From an uncultured Collinsella sp. (GTDB lineage Bacteria > Actinomycetota > Coriobacteriia > Coriobacteriales > Coriobacteriaceae), in the NCBI GenBank assembly GCA_900544065.1, contig UQTR01000015.1:1-34105 (forward strand): a stretch of 34,105 nucleotides of DNA. The letters are read 5' to 3'. The position numbers were made by a program, and so were the translations under genes. The notes beneath the pieces were generated by a model. The model saw only the letters and a list, made by a program, of their open reading frames with translations. It did not search any database and was not told the DNA's origin. Shown in pieces: positions 14,680 to 24,164 of this stretch (within the stretch, counting starts at the first letter, position 1; each line of letters opens with the position of its first letter).

Positions 14680-16074
14680 ATGACCCAGGAGACGGTTACG
14701 AACGGTACTGAAGCCCTGTTCACTCGCGAAGGCATGCCTCCCGTTAAGGAAATGATCCCGTGTGCCCTTCAGCACGTACTGGCATCGTTTGCCGGCATCA
14801 TTACCCCGGCGGTCATCATGGCCGGCGTCTACGGCTTTAATAGCCAGCAGAGTACCGACATCATCCAGGTCGCGCTCATTCTTTCGGCGATCGACACGGC
14901 CCTTCAGGCCTTCGCTCCCTTCCGTCGCATCGGCGGCGGCCTGCCCATCGTCATGGGCGTTTCGTTCGCGTTCCTGCCGGCCCTGCAGGCCATGGGTGCC
15001 TCGGGCTTTAGCTTTGGTGCGCTGCTGGGTGGCGAGATCGTCGGCGGCGCCGTCGCGGTCCTCTTTGGTCTGGCCTACAGCAAGATCAAGTGGCTGTTCC
15101 CGCCCGTCGTGACCGGTACGGTCATCTTCTCCATCGGCGTTTCGCTGTATCCCACGGCCGTCAAGTATATGGCCGGCGGTATGGGTACGCCGCTGTGGGG
15201 CACCCCGCAGGCCTGGTGCGTCGCTCTTATCACCTTCGCCGTGGTCTTTGCGCTCGCCAACTTTGGCAAGGGCACGCTCAAGCTGGGATCCGTGTTCTTT
15301 GGCATGATCGTTGGCATGATCGTCTCCATCCCCTTTGGCATGATCGACTTCTCCAGCGTCGCCACCGCTCAGGTCTTCGCTCTTCCCAAGCTCATGCCCT
15401 ACGCGCTCGAGTTTGATCCCGAGGTCTGCATTACCCTCGCCGTCGTGTTCCCCATGGTTGCCATCCAAGTTATCGGTGACGTCTCCGCCGCCTGCCTGGG
15501 CTCCATCGACCGTATGCCCACCGAGCGCGAGCTCTCCGGCGCTATCGTGTCCCAGGGCCTCACCTCTATGGTCGGCGGTCTGCTGGGCGGTCTTCCCACC
15601 AGCGCCCTTGGCCAGAACGTGGGCATCATCTGCTCCAACAAGGTCGTCAACAAGTGGGTCTTTGTGATCATCGCGGCCGTCTTTGCCATCGCCGGTCTGT
15701 TCCCGCAGCTCTCTGCCGTCCTTTCCGCTATCCCGCAGCCCGTTATCGGCGGCGCGACCGTCGGCGTCTTTGGCACCATCACCATGAACGGCGTGCGCAT
15801 GTTCACCCGCGAGGGCCTCACGCAGCGCACTACCACCATCGTCGGCACCTCCGTCGTCTTTGGCCTGGGTATCTGGATGGCCAGCGGTTGCCTTGCCGGC
15901 GAGGGTATGCCCGCCTGGGTGTCCACCGTCATCGGCTCCAATGCCGTAACCCCCACCGCCATCATGGCCATTGTCCTTAACCTGATCCTTCCGCAGACGC
16001 CGGTCGTGGCTCAGCACATCGATGCTGCCAAGGACGCTGCCGTGGATCTGGTCTTGCCCGAGAGCAAGAAGTAA
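14680..16074 (+). CDS. NCS2-family purine (xanthine/uric acid) permease
   Basis: This polytopic membrane symporter of the nucleobase:cation symporter-2 family has 464 residues and about 12-14 hydrophobic segments. Diagnostic pieces are QHVLASFAGIITPAVIM near the N-terminus, VVTGTVIFSIGVSLYP in the middle, and GLPTSALGQNVGIICSNKVV, the NCS2 QNxGxxxxT-type signature. The context with ssnA, ygfK and a selenium-dependent xanthine dehydrogenase favours xanthine or urate over uracil. ATG 14680 is used. No terminator with a T tract separates it from ssnA, so the genes through 24056 probably form one operon. Confidence 0.92.
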   Translation: MTQETVTNGTEALFTREGMPPVKEMIPCALQHVLASFAGIITPAVIMAGVYGFNSQQSTDIIQVALILSAIDTALQAFAPFRRIGGGLPIVMGVSFAFLPALQAMGASGFSFGALLGGEIVGGAVAVLFGLAYSKIKWLFPPVVTGTVIFSIGVSLYPTAVKYMAGGMGTPLWGTPQAWCVALITFAVVFALANFGKGTLKLGSVFFGMIVGMIVSIPFGMIDFSSVATAQVFALPKLMPYALEFDPEVCITLAVVFPMVAIQVIGDVSAACLGSIDRMPTERELSGAIVSQGLTSMVGGLLGGLPTSALGQNVGIICSNKVVNKWVFVIIAAVFAIAGLFPQLSAVLSAIPQPVIGGATVGVFGTITMNGVRMFTREGLTQRTTTIVGTSVVFGLGIWMASGCLAGEGMPAWVSTVIGSNAVTPTAIMAIVLNLILPQTPVVAQHIDAAKDAAVDLVLPESKK

Positions 16075-16269
16075 CCAATTCGGTGCTATTCGTCGGCGGG
16101 CGCATCGCCTCGTCCGCCGACGCCATGCGGCGCCAAGCCGCACTTCAAAGGGTTTTTCCCTTTGGTGAAGCGTTGACGGGAGAGGGCCCGTTTCCGGTGT
16201 AGGCCGGCGCTTCGCACTCCGCCATGTCAGAGGTGTCAAACCCCGCCCCTGATGTTGAAGGGAGCATTC
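16075..16269 (+). other. Structured spacer between the permease and ssnA
   Basis: Two clear stems are present. CGTCGGCGG (16091-16099) pairs perfectly with CCGCCGACG (16114-16122). CTTCAAAGGG (16143-16152) pairs with CCCTTT...GAAG (16158-16170) around a T5 loop. Neither has a downstream T tract, so readthrough is expected. They may set mRNA stability between permease and enzyme genes. I do not recognise a known riboswitch. Confidence 0.5.
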
Positions 16270-17625
16270 ATGCTTCTGGTCGCTAACGGTTCCGTCTTTA
16301 CTCGCAACGCTCAGACCCCGTTCATTCCCAACGGTGCGGTCGCCATTGACGGAGATACGATCGTCGAAGTGGGCCCCGAGTGCGAGCTCAAGGCCAAGTA
16401 CCCGGATGCCGAGTACGTCGACGCCCAGGGCAACCTCATCATGCCCGGACTCATCAATTGCCACACCCACATCTACTCGGGTCTGGCCCGCGGCCTTGCC
16501 ATTAAGGGCTGCAACCCCACCAACTTCCTGGAGAATCTTGAGCAGCAGTGGTGGAAGATCGACGACAACCTGACGCTCGACGGCACCAAGGCCAGCGCCT
16601 ATGCCACGATTCTTGACTCCATCCGCGATGGCGTCACCACGATCTTCGATCACCATGCGAGCTTCTGCGAAATCCCGGGAAGCCTCTTTACCATTAAGGA
16701 TGCAGCTCAGGAGCTGGGCATGCGTTCGTGCCTGTGCTACGAGGTCTCCGACCGCCGCGGCCAGGAAAAATGCGACCAGGCCATTGCCGAGAACGCCGAG
16801 TTTGCCCAGTGGGCCGCCAAGGAGCGTCGCGATAACGACAACCACATGATCGCCGCCATGTTTGGCGGACATGCCACCTTTACGCTGTCGGACGAGACCA
16901 TGGATAAGATGGCCGAGGCCAACAACGGCCTGACCGGCTTCCACATCCATGTGTGCGAGGGCATGAATGACGTGTGGGACTCCCGCCTCAACCGCGGTGG
17001 CATCAGCCCCGTCGAGCGCCTGCTGCAGCACAATCTGCTGGGTCCCGACACCATGCTCGGCCACTGCATCCACGTGACGCCTGCCGAGATGGATATCGTC
17101 AAGGAGTCCGGTACCTGGCTCGTCAACAACCCCGAATCCAATATGGGCAACGCCGTGGGCTGCGCCCCCGTGCTCGAGTTCTTCCGCCGCGGTATCCCCG
17201 TGTGCATGGGCACCGACGCCTACACCCACGATATGCTCGAGAGCCTTAAGGTCTTCCTGATCATTCAGCGCCACAACGCCGCCATGCCCAACGTGGGCTG
17301 GTGCGAGGCCATGACCATGCTGTTCGAGAACAACGCCAAGATGGCGAGCAAGTACTTCGATCGCAAGCTCGGCGTGCTCGAGGCCGGCGCTGCCGCCGAT
17401 GTCATCGTCATGGACTACAAGCCCTTTACGCCGCTGAGCGAGGAGAATATCGACGGCCACATGCTCTTTGGCATGATGGGCAAAAACTGCCGCACCACCA
17501 TCATCAACGGCCGCGTCCTGTACAAGGATCGTGAGTTCGTTGGGATTGATGAGGACAAGATCAACGCGTGGACCATGGCCGAGTCCAAGAAGCTCTGGAG
17601 CACGCTCAACGATCGCGTGTACTAA
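16270..17625 (+). CDS. ssnA: SsnA-type amidohydrolase
   Basis: The 451-residue metal-dependent amidohydrolase is closest to SsnA (E. coli about 442). Metal ligands are visible in NCHTHIYSGLARGL (His65, His67), GFHIHVCEG, MLGHCIHVTP and MGTDAYTHD. The full barrel and the C-terminal sandwich strand (AAADVIVMDYKPFTPL) are present. SsnA occurs with YgfK and selenium-dependent xanthine dehydrogenases and is part of gut-bacterial purine-degradation clusters; its exact reaction is not firmly settled. ATG 16270 was chosen because AAGGGAG (16258-16264) is five bases upstream; ATG 16252 has no site. Confidence 0.9.
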   Translation: MLLVANGSVFTRNAQTPFIPNGAVAIDGDTIVEVGPECELKAKYPDAEYVDAQGNLIMPGLINCHTHIYSGLARGLAIKGCNPTNFLENLEQQWWKIDDNLTLDGTKASAYATILDSIRDGVTTIFDHHASFCEIPGSLFTIKDAAQELGMRSCLCYEVSDRRGQEKCDQAIAENAEFAQWAAKERRDNDNHMIAAMFGGHATFTLSDETMDKMAEANNGLTGFHIHVCEGMNDVWDSRLNRGGISPVERLLQHNLLGPDTMLGHCIHVTPAEMDIVKESGTWLVNNPESNMGNAVGCAPVLEFFRRGIPVCMGTDAYTHDMLESLKVFLIIQRHNAAMPNVGWCEAMTMLFENNAKMASKYFDRKLGVLEAGAAADVIVMDYKPFTPLSEENIDGHMLFGMMGKNCRTTIINGRVLYKDREFVGIDEDKINAWTMAESKKLWSTLNDRVY

Positions 17626-17642
17626 TTCCAATTGGAGATTCG

Positions 17643-17676
17643 CGCGCGTCGGATGTTTCGCCGCATCCGACGCGCG
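17643..17676 (+). promoter_or_regulatory. 13-bp GC-rich hairpin between ssnA and ygfK
   Basis: CGCGCGTCGGATG (17643-17655) pairs perfectly with CATCCGACGCGCG (17664-17676) around an eight-base loop. It is followed by TATAGGCGG, not a T tract. A very stable stem without termination signals inside an operon suggests an mRNA-processing or stability element. Confidence 0.6.
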
Positions 17677-17775
17677 TATAGGCGGCCTCCGCGGGGTCGC
17701 CGGCGCTGTGCTAGCGCTACACCGTATTTGCGCCCGTCGCGCGGTCTCGCCGGGCGTTACAGAGAGGAGCTCACT

Positions 17776-20775
17776 ATGAGCGACATCATGAGGCCGATCC
17801 CGTTTTCGCAGCTGATGAACTGGATCATCGAGGAGCACAAGACCCAGGACGCCATCTTTGGCGTGCGTAAGATGGTCACGACCAACCAGGAGGGTGCGCT
17901 TCCCATTTTTGACGAGCGCATCGAGACTCCGTTTGGCCCGGCTGCCGGTCCCAATACGCAGCTGGCCCAGAACATCGTGGCCTCTTATGTGGCCGGTTCT
18001 CGCTTCTTTGAGCTCAAGACCGTCCAGGTTATGGACGGCGAGGAGCTCTCCAAGTGCGTGAACAAGCCCTGCATCGTGGCGCAGGACGAGTGCTACAACT
18101 GCGAGTGGTCGACCGAGCTCGAGGTTCCGCAGGCCTTTGCCGAGTACGTGAAGGCATGGTTTGCCTGCCACCTGATCGCTCGCGAGTACGGTCTGGGCAG
18201 CCCGGACGGCTTTGTCTTCAACATGTCGGTGGGCTATGACCTGGAGGGCATTAAGAGCCCCAAGGTCGACGCCTACATCGAGGGCATGAAGGATGCCAGC
18301 GGCTCCGACGTCTGGAACGAGTGCCGTGCCTGGGCGCTTGCCAACCTGGACAAGTTTGAGCATGTCGACGCCGCATTTGTCGAGTCCATCCCGGCGCGCG
18401 TCTCCAACTCCATCACCGAGTCTACCCTGCACGGCTGCCCGCCCGCCGAGATCGAGCGCATTGCGACCTACCTCATCACCGAGAAGGGCCTCAATACCTA
18501 CATCAAGTGCAACCCCACGCTGCTGGGCTATGAGTTTGCCCGCCAGCGTCTGAACGAGCTGGGCTTTGACTACATCGTCTTCGACGATACGCACTTCCGC
18601 GAGGACCTGCAGTGGGCTGACGCCGTGCCCATGTTCGAGCGCCTGATTGCCCTGTGCGCCGAGCGCGGCCTGGAGTTTGGCGTCAAGCTGACCAACACGT
18701 TCCCCGTCGACGTGACGAGAAACGAGCTGCCCTCCACCGAGATGTACATGTCGGGCCGTTCGCTGTTCTCGCTGACCATCGAGGCCGCCCGCCGCATTAC
18801 CGAGCAGTTCGATGGCAAGCTGCGCATCAGCTACTCCGGCGGTGCCACGGTCTACAACATCCGCGCCCTGTACGATGCCGGCATTTGGCCCGTTACCCTG
18901 GCGACTGACGTGCTCAAGCCCGGTGGCTACGAGCGCTTTAGCCAGATGGCCGGCGAGTTTGCCGACCTGGATGGCAAGCCGTTTGAGGGCGTCTCTCTCG
19001 AGGCCGTGACTGCGATCCAGGCCGACTCGCTCACCAACCCGCTCTACAAGAAGCCGCTGCGCCCGCTGCCCGACCGCAAGGTCGCCGGCAAGAGCCCGCT
19101 TTCCGACTGCTTTACCACGCCGTGCCGCACGAGCTGCCCCATCCAGCAGGATATTCCCGCCTACCTGGCGGCTGTTGACGATGGCCGCTACGAGGACGCA
19201 CTCAACATCATCATCGAGCGCAACGCCCTGCCGTTCATTACCGGCACCATCTGCCCGCATCCCTGCGGCCGTGCCTGCGAGCGTGCATTCTACGAGCCCG
19301 AGGGCGCCCAGATTCGCGCCAGCAAGCTCAAGGCCGCCCGCGAGGCCATGACCGCCGTGCTGCCCAAGCTGCGTGTCCAGGCTATCGCCAACGACGGCGA
19401 GCGCAACGTTGCCGTTATCGGCGGCGGTCCGGCCGGCCTGGCGACGGCGTTCTTCCTGACGCGCGCCGGCGTGCCCGTCACCATCTTTGAGGCCCGCGAT
19501 TCGCTTGGCGGCGTGGTCCGTCACGTGATCCCCGAGTTCCGTATCGCCAGCGACGATATCTCGCACGACGCCGAGCTCTGCCTGGCCTTTGGCGCCAAGG
19601 TGCAGCTCAACGCTCGCGTGGAGTCCATCGGCGAGCTCAAGGCTCAGGGCTTTACCGACGTTGTCGTGGCCACCGGTGCCTGGATGCCCGGCTCTGCGGG
19701 CTTGGGCGAGGGCGCCGAGCTCGACGTGCTGGAGTTCCTCGAGGCCGCCAAGAGGGGCGAGAAGCTCGAGCTGGGCGAGGACGTCGTAGTCATTGGCGCC
19801 GGCAACACCGCCATGGATGCTGCCCGCGTGGCCAAGCGCCTGGCTGGTGTGAAGAACGTGCGCCTGGTGTATCGCCGCACCAAGAAGCAGATGCCCGCCG
19901 ACGAGGAAGAGCTTGATCTTGCTCTTGCCGACGGCGTTGAGTTCTGCGAGCTGCTGGCTCCCAAGGCACTCAACGGCGCCGTGCTGACCTGCGATGTTAT
20001 GGAGCTTGGCGAGCCGGATGCAAGCGGCCGTCGCAGCCCCGTTGCCACGGGCGAGACCGTTGAGCTTCCCGCCACCACGGTGATCTGCGCCGTGGGTGAG
20101 GGTATCGATGCCAGCCTGTATGATGCCGCGGGCGTCGAGCACGACCGTCGTGGCCGTCTTGCCGCCACCTCCACCGGTGTCGAGGGCGTCTGGGCTGCGG
20201 GCGACTGTCGTCGCGGTCCGGCCACCGTGGTCGAGGCTATTGCCGACGCCGCCGAAGTCGCCCGCGCCATCGCTGGCGTGGACTTTAACAAGTACGCCGA
20301 CTGCAACGAGCAGGCCGGTCGCGAGGACACCTGCTACGAGCGCAAGGGGTCGCTGTGCCGCGACAAGCGCAACTGCACCAAGACCCGCTGCCTGGGCTGC
20401 GGTTCGGTGTGCGAGGTCTGCTGCGACGTGTGCCCCAACCGCGCCAACGTTGCCATCAAGGTGCCGGGCCTGGCCAAGCATCAGGTCGTTCATGTCGACG
20501 GCATGTGCAACGAGTGCGGCAACTGCGCCGTGTTCTGCCCCTACCAGGAGGGTCGTCCCTACAAGGACAAACTCACCCTGTTCTGGAGCGAGGAGGACAT
20601 GGAGAACTCCGAGAATGAGGGCTTCCTGGCCGTGGACGAGGACCACGTTAAGGTCCGCGTCGCCGGCACGGTCCGCACCGTCTCGGTCGATGCCGTCAAC
20701 ACCGGTCTTCCCGAGGCCGTCCGCCTGACCATCAGGGCTGTGCGCGACAACTATTCGTACCTTCTTAAGAAATAG
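17776..20775 (+). CDS. ygfK: YgfK: DHODH-like / GltD-like flavin and iron-sulfur oxidoreductase
   Basis: The 999-residue protein matches YgfK (E. coli 1032), annotated as a putative selenate reductase subunit and now linked to purine catabolism. Domains in order: a dihydropyrimidine/dihydroorotate dehydrogenase-like barrel (FGPAAGPNTQLAQNIVASY at the N-terminus), then a GltD-type Fe-S linker (CRTSCPIQQDIPAYL and CPHPCGRACERAF). The FAD/NAD(P) domains follow, with VIGGGPAGLATAFFL near residue 549, VIGAGNTAMDAARVA near 674 and GVWAAGDCRRGPATVV. The C-terminal region is ferredoxin-like and Cys-rich (TRCLGCGSVCEVCCDVCP, CNECGNCAVFCP). It can carry electrons between NAD(P)H, flavin and Fe-S clusters. 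ATG 17776 follows GAGAGGAGC; a longer in-frame start at 17632 lies inside the hairpin region and is rejected. Confidence 0.92.
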   Translation: MSDIMRPIPFSQLMNWIIEEHKTQDAIFGVRKMVTTNQEGALPIFDERIETPFGPAAGPNTQLAQNIVASYVAGSRFFELKTVQVMDGEELSKCVNKPCIVAQDECYNCEWSTELEVPQAFAEYVKAWFACHLIAREYGLGSPDGFVFNMSVGYDLEGIKSPKVDAYIEGMKDASGSDVWNECRAWALANLDKFEHVDAAFVESIPARVSNSITESTLHGCPPAEIERIATYLITEKGLNTYIKCNPTLLGYEFARQRLNELGFDYIVFDDTHFREDLQWADAVPMFERLIALCAERGLEFGVKLTNTFPVDVTRNELPSTEMYMSGRSLFSLTIEAARRITEQFDGKLRISYSGGATVYNIRALYDAGIWPVTLATDVLKPGGYERFSQMAGEFADLDGKPFEGVSLEAVTAIQADSLTNPLYKKPLRPLPDRKVAGKSPLSDCFTTPCRTSCPIQQDIPAYLAAVDDGRYEDALNIIIERNALPFITGTICPHPCGRACERAFYEPEGAQIRASKLKAAREAMTAVLPKLRVQAIANDGERNVAVIGGGPAGLATAFFLTRAGVPVTIFEARDSLGGVVRHVIPEFRIASDDISHDAELCLAFGAKVQLNARVESIGELKAQGFTDVVVATGAWMPGSAGLGEGAELDVLEFLEAAKRGEKLELGEDVVVIGAGNTAMDAARVAKRLAGVKNVRLVYRRTKKQMPADEEELDLALADGVEFCELLAPKALNGAVLTCDVMELGEPDASGRRSPVATGETVELPATTVICAVGEGIDASLYDAAGVEHDRRGRLAATSTGVEGVWAAGDCRRGPATVVEAIADAAEVARAIAGVDFNKYADCNEQAGREDTCYERKGSLCRDKRNCTKTRCLGCGSVCEVCCDVCPNRANVAIKVPGLAKHQVVHVDGMCNECGNCAVFCPYQEGRPYKDKLTLFWSEEDMENSENEGFLAVDEDHVKVRVAGTVRTVSVDAVNTGLPEAVRLTIRAVRDNYSYLLKK

Positions 20776-20786
20776 GCGAGTCTCTT

Positions 20787-21266
20787 ATGGCCAAATCCAT
20801 TCAACATAACGTGGCCTACGTTGCCTGCGGAAGCGGCTGTGCTTCCGCAGGCGGCGACGCCCGCTGCAGCGAAGGCTGCATTGGCTGTGGTGCCTGTGTC
20901 ACGGCCTGCCCCCACGGTGCCATCGCACTGGTCGACGGCGTCGCCCGCGTGGACCGCTCCAAGTGCACGGGCTGTGGCCTGTGCGGCATGGCGTGCCCGC
21001 AGCGCGTGATTGCCTTCGTTCCCGGCTACCAGAACATCCTGGTGCGCTGCAACAACACCGATAAGGGCGCCATTGCGCGCAAGATCTGCGACACCAGCTG
21101 CATCGGTTGCGGCATGTGCGCCAAAAAGTGCCCTGCCGGCGCAATCCGCATCGAGGACAACTGCGCCCATATCGACGGCGTGGACTGCCTGTCGTGCGGC
21201 ATGTGCGCCGTCGTCTGCCCGCATGGCGCCATCCACGACCGCACCGGCATCGCCGCCGGCGTGTAG
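20787..21266 (+). CDS. Four-cluster-motif ferredoxin-like protein
   Basis: The 159-residue Cys-rich protein contains four 4Fe-4S motifs of the CxxCxxCxxxCP type: CIGCGACVTACP, CTGCGLCGMACP, CIGCGMCAKKCP and CLSCGMCAVVCP. An extra N-terminal CGSGCAS...CSEGC group is present. The last two motifs resemble the RnfB-type ferredoxin module. No membrane anchor is seen. It lies between ygfK and the molybdenum hydroxylase gene with spacings of about 12 bases, so it is the likely electron wire between them. Comparable polyferredoxins occur in other anaerobe purine loci. Confidence 0.9.
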   Translation: MAKSIQHNVAYVACGSGCASAGGDARCSEGCIGCGACVTACPHGAIALVDGVARVDRSKCTGCGLCGMACPQRVIAFVPGYQNILVRCNNTDKGAIARKICDTSCIGCGMCAKKCPAGAIRIEDNCAHIDGVDCLSCGMCAVVCPHGAIHDRTGIAAGV

Positions 21267-21278
21267 AAGGGAATCACC

Positions 21279-24056
21279 ATGGCACAGGAATTCACTTTTA
21301 CCGTTAACGGCATCGAGCGTACGACGACCCAAAATAAACCGCTGCTGCGCTACCTGCGCGACGACCTGCATATCCATTCCGCCAAGGACGGCTGCTCCGA
21401 GGGCGCATGCGGTACCTGCACCATCCATGTGGACGGTGCGGCCGTCAAGGCGTGCGTGCTGACCACCGCGCTTGCCGCCGGCCGCAACATCGTGACCGTC
21501 GAGGGCCTGCCCGAGAACGTGCGCGAGGCGTTTGTGTACGCCTTTGGCGCCGTGGGCGCCGTGCAGTGCGGCTTTTGTATCCCCGGTATGGTCATGGCGG
21601 GTGCAGCGCTCATCGCCGAGGATCCCGAGCCTACCGAGGAGCAGATCAAGTACGCCATCCGCGGCAATGTTTGCCGCTGCACCGGCTACAAAAAGATTAT
21701 CGAGGGCATTGCGCTGGCCGCTGCGGTGCTCCGCGGCGAAAAGCAGATCGACGAGGATCTGGAGCGCGGCGACGACTACGGCGTGGGCAAGCGCGCCTTC
21801 CGTATTGACGTGCGCAAGAAGGTGCTCGGCGAGGGCAAGTACCCCGACGACATCGACGAGATCGACCAGCCGGGCCTGACCTACGCCAGCGCCGTGCGCT
21901 CCAAGTATCCGCGTGCCCGCGTGCTCTCCATCGATACCTCCAAGGCCGAGGCCCTACCCGGTGTGGTGGGCATCCTGCGCGCCGAGGACGTGCCGGTCAA
22001 CCAGGTCGGCCACCTTATCCAGGACTGGGACGTCATGATTGCCCAGGGCGATATCACCCGCTGCGTGGGCGATGCCATCGTGCTGGTGGTTGCCGAGGAC
22101 GAGGCGACGCTCGAGAAGGCCAAGAAGCTCGTAAAGATTGATTACGAGCCGCTGGAGCCCGTGCGCAACATCGCCGAGGCCAGGTCTGCCGACGCCCCGC
22201 GCCTGCACGACAGCTTCTTTGCTTTTGGCAACACGGTGGAGCTCAAGGACAACGTGTGCCAGAGCCGTCACGTGACGCGCGGTGACGCCGCCAAGGCGCT
22301 GGCCGAAAGCGCGTTTACCGTGACACAGCGCTTTACCACGCCCTTTACCGAGCATGCCTTCTTGGAGCCCGAGTGCGCCGTGGCCTTCCCGTACAAGAAC
22401 GGCGTCAAGGTGCAGTCGACCGACCAGGGCGCCTACGATACGCGCAAAGAGTGCGCCCACATGTTTGGCTGGGACAACGAGCCCGAGCGCGTGGTCGTCG
22501 AGACCATGCTCGTGGGCGGCGGCTTTGGCGGTAAGGAGGACGTTTCGGTCCAGCACCTGGCCGCGCTTGCTGCCTATAAGCTCCAGCGTCCTGTGAAGTG
22601 CAAGCTCACGCGCGCCGAGTCACTCGCGTTCCATCCCAAGCGCCACGCCATGGACGGCACCTTTACGCTGGGTTGCGACGCCGAGGGCAACTTTACCGGC
22701 CTGGATTGCGAGATCAACTTTGATACCGGCGCCTACGCTTCGCTGTGCGGCCCGGTGCTCGAGCGCGCCTGCACGCATGCCGTCGGCCCCTACAAGTACC
22801 AGAACACCGACATTCGCGGTTTTGGCTACTACACCAACAACCCGCCTGCCGGCGCGTACCGCGGCTTTGGCGTCTGCCAGTCCGAGTTTGCGCTCGAGAG
22901 CCTGATCGACCTGCTGGCAGAGAAGGTCGGCCTGGATCCGTGGGAGATTCGCTACCGCAACGCCATCGAGCCGGGCGAGATTCTGCCCAACGGCCAGATT
23001 GCCGATTGCTCCACGGCGCTTAAGGAGACGCTGCTCGAGGTCAAGGATGCCTACTACGCGCATCCCGGACACGCCGGTATCGCCTGCGCCATGAAGAACG
23101 CCGGCGTGGGCGTGGGCCTGCCCGATGCCGGTCGCTGCAAGATTCGCGTCGAGGATGGCCGCGCCGTGGTCTACGCCGCCACGTCCGACATCGGCCAGGG
23201 CTGCAACACCGTCTTTTTGCAGGACGTTGCCGAGGCCTGCGGTCTGCCGCTGAGCTGCATCGCCAACGGCGAGTGCTCGACCGAGAACGCCCCCGACTCC
23301 GGTACCACGTCTGGCTCTCGCCAGACGGTCGTGACCGGCGAGGCTGTCCGCGGCGCCGCCTTCCTGCTGCGCGATGCCATGTTTGGCATCGAGACCGGCA
23401 AGCCTGCGCCTACCGCTCCGGTGAGCGCCCACGGCGACGGCGCCAAGATCGAGTACGACGACGGCCGCGCCTATCAGCTGCGTTCGCAGGAGCTTATCGC
23501 CGGCCAGGGCATGCATCCTCAGGACCCCGCGACCGCCATCAAGGCGCTCGAGGGTTGCGAGTTTAGCTATGTGTACCTGGAGCCGACCGACAAGCTGGGC
23601 GCCGACGTGCCCAACCCCAAGAGCCACATCTGCTACGGCTTTGCCACGCATGTGGTCATCCTGGACGACAACGGCCGTGTGAGCGAGGTCTATGCCGCTC
23701 ACGATTCCGGCAAGGTGGTCAACCCCATCTCGATCCAGGGCCAGATCGAAGGCGGCGTGCTCATGGGTATGGGCTATGCGCTGACCGAGGACTGGCCGCT
23801 CAAGGACTGCGTGCCCCAGGCCAGGTACGGCACGCTTGGGCTGTTCCGTGCGCCCGAGATTCCGGATATCCACGCCATCTACGTGGAGAAGGACGAGCTA
23901 CTGCCCGTGGCATACGGCGGCAAGGGTATCGGCGAGATCGCCACGATCCCCACGGCACCTGCCGTGCAGAACGCCTACCGCGCATTTGACGGCAAGCTAC
24001 GCCCGGATCTGCCTATGGTGGATACGCCGTACAGCCGCGCCCGTCACCGCGGGTAG
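21279..24056 (+). CDS. xdhD: Selenium-dependent molybdenum hydroxylase / xanthine dehydrogenase (XdhD type)
   Basis: The 925-residue protein fuses the [2Fe-2S] and molybdopterin domains of xanthine dehydrogenase. First cluster Cys are 39, 44, 47 and 59 (CSEGACGTC...C). The second uses QCGFC (97, 100) and CRC (132, 134). The Moco domain shows GGGFGGKED near residue 413, PPAGAYRGFG, and the catalytic Glu in GGKGIGEIA near 885. Architecture and motifs match the selenium-dependent subgroup that includes E. coli XdhD. There selenium is a labile ligand, not selenocysteine, and no in-frame TGA is seen. There is no FAD domain or xdhB gene, so electrons must leave through other proteins, most simply the ferredoxin and YgfK. 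It would hydroxylate purines such as xanthine or hypoxanthine, or run in reverse on urate. Confidence 0.9.
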   Translation: MAQEFTFTVNGIERTTTQNKPLLRYLRDDLHIHSAKDGCSEGACGTCTIHVDGAAVKACVLTTALAAGRNIVTVEGLPENVREAFVYAFGAVGAVQCGFCIPGMVMAGAALIAEDPEPTEEQIKYAIRGNVCRCTGYKKIIEGIALAAAVLRGEKQIDEDLERGDDYGVGKRAFRIDVRKKVLGEGKYPDDIDEIDQPGLTYASAVRSKYPRARVLSIDTSKAEALPGVVGILRAEDVPVNQVGHLIQDWDVMIAQGDITRCVGDAIVLVVAEDEATLEKAKKLVKIDYEPLEPVRNIAEARSADAPRLHDSFFAFGNTVELKDNVCQSRHVTRGDAAKALAESAFTVTQRFTTPFTEHAFLEPECAVAFPYKNGVKVQSTDQGAYDTRKECAHMFGWDNEPERVVVETMLVGGGFGGKEDVSVQHLAALAAYKLQRPVKCKLTRAESLAFHPKRHAMDGTFTLGCDAEGNFTGLDCEINFDTGAYASLCGPVLERACTHAVGPYKYQNTDIRGFGYYTNNPPAGAYRGFGVCQSEFALESLIDLLAEKVGLDPWEIRYRNAIEPGEILPNGQIADCSTALKETLLEVKDAYYAHPGHAGIACAMKNAGVGVGLPDAGRCKIRVEDGRAVVYAATSDIGQGCNTVFLQDVAEACGLPLSCIANGECSTENAPDSGTTSGSRQTVVTGEAVRGAAFLLRDAMFGIETGKPAPTAPVSAHGDGAKIEYDDGRAYQLRSQELIAGQGMHPQDPATAIKALEGCEFSYVYLEPTDKLGADVPNPKSHICYGFATHVVILDDNGRVSEVYAAHDSGKVVNPISIQGQIEGGVLMGMGYALTEDWPLKDCVPQARYGTLGLFRAPEIPDIHAIYVEKDELLPVAYGGKGIGEIATIPTAPAVQNAYRAFDGKLRPDLPMVDTPYSRARHRG

Positions 24057-24124
24057 GGTAGGGCGCGGACGGCATTGCCGACGGGCCGTCCGCGCTCAAC
24101 ATCAACTGCATAAGCTGCGCCTTT

Positions 24125-24156
24125 AGCCCCGGTTCCCTTGCGAGCCGGGGCTTTTT
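24125..24156 (+). terminator. Intrinsic terminator of the purine operon
   Basis: AGCCCCGG (24125-24132) pairs perfectly with CCGGGGCT (24145-24152), with TTTTT running from the end of the stem. It lies about 70 bases after the xdhD stop and just before the repeat array. Confidence 0.92.
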
Positions 24157-24164
24157 GTTCGGAG

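Noticed and set aside
16075..16269. Riboswitch (purine or molybdenum-cofactor type) before ssnA
   Set aside because: Stems are present but none of the conserved loop sequences of those classes was recognised.
14641..20646. A 2001-codon open frame on the minus strand
   Set aside because: It is antisense to the permease, ssnA and ygfK. Composition rich in Gly, Ala, His and Asp is typical of the complement of GC-rich genes, and it has no ribosome site or recognisable domain.
21279..24056. Selenocysteine in the selenium-dependent enzyme
   Set aside because: No in-frame TGA is present; this subgroup uses a labile selenium ligand rather than selenocysteine.
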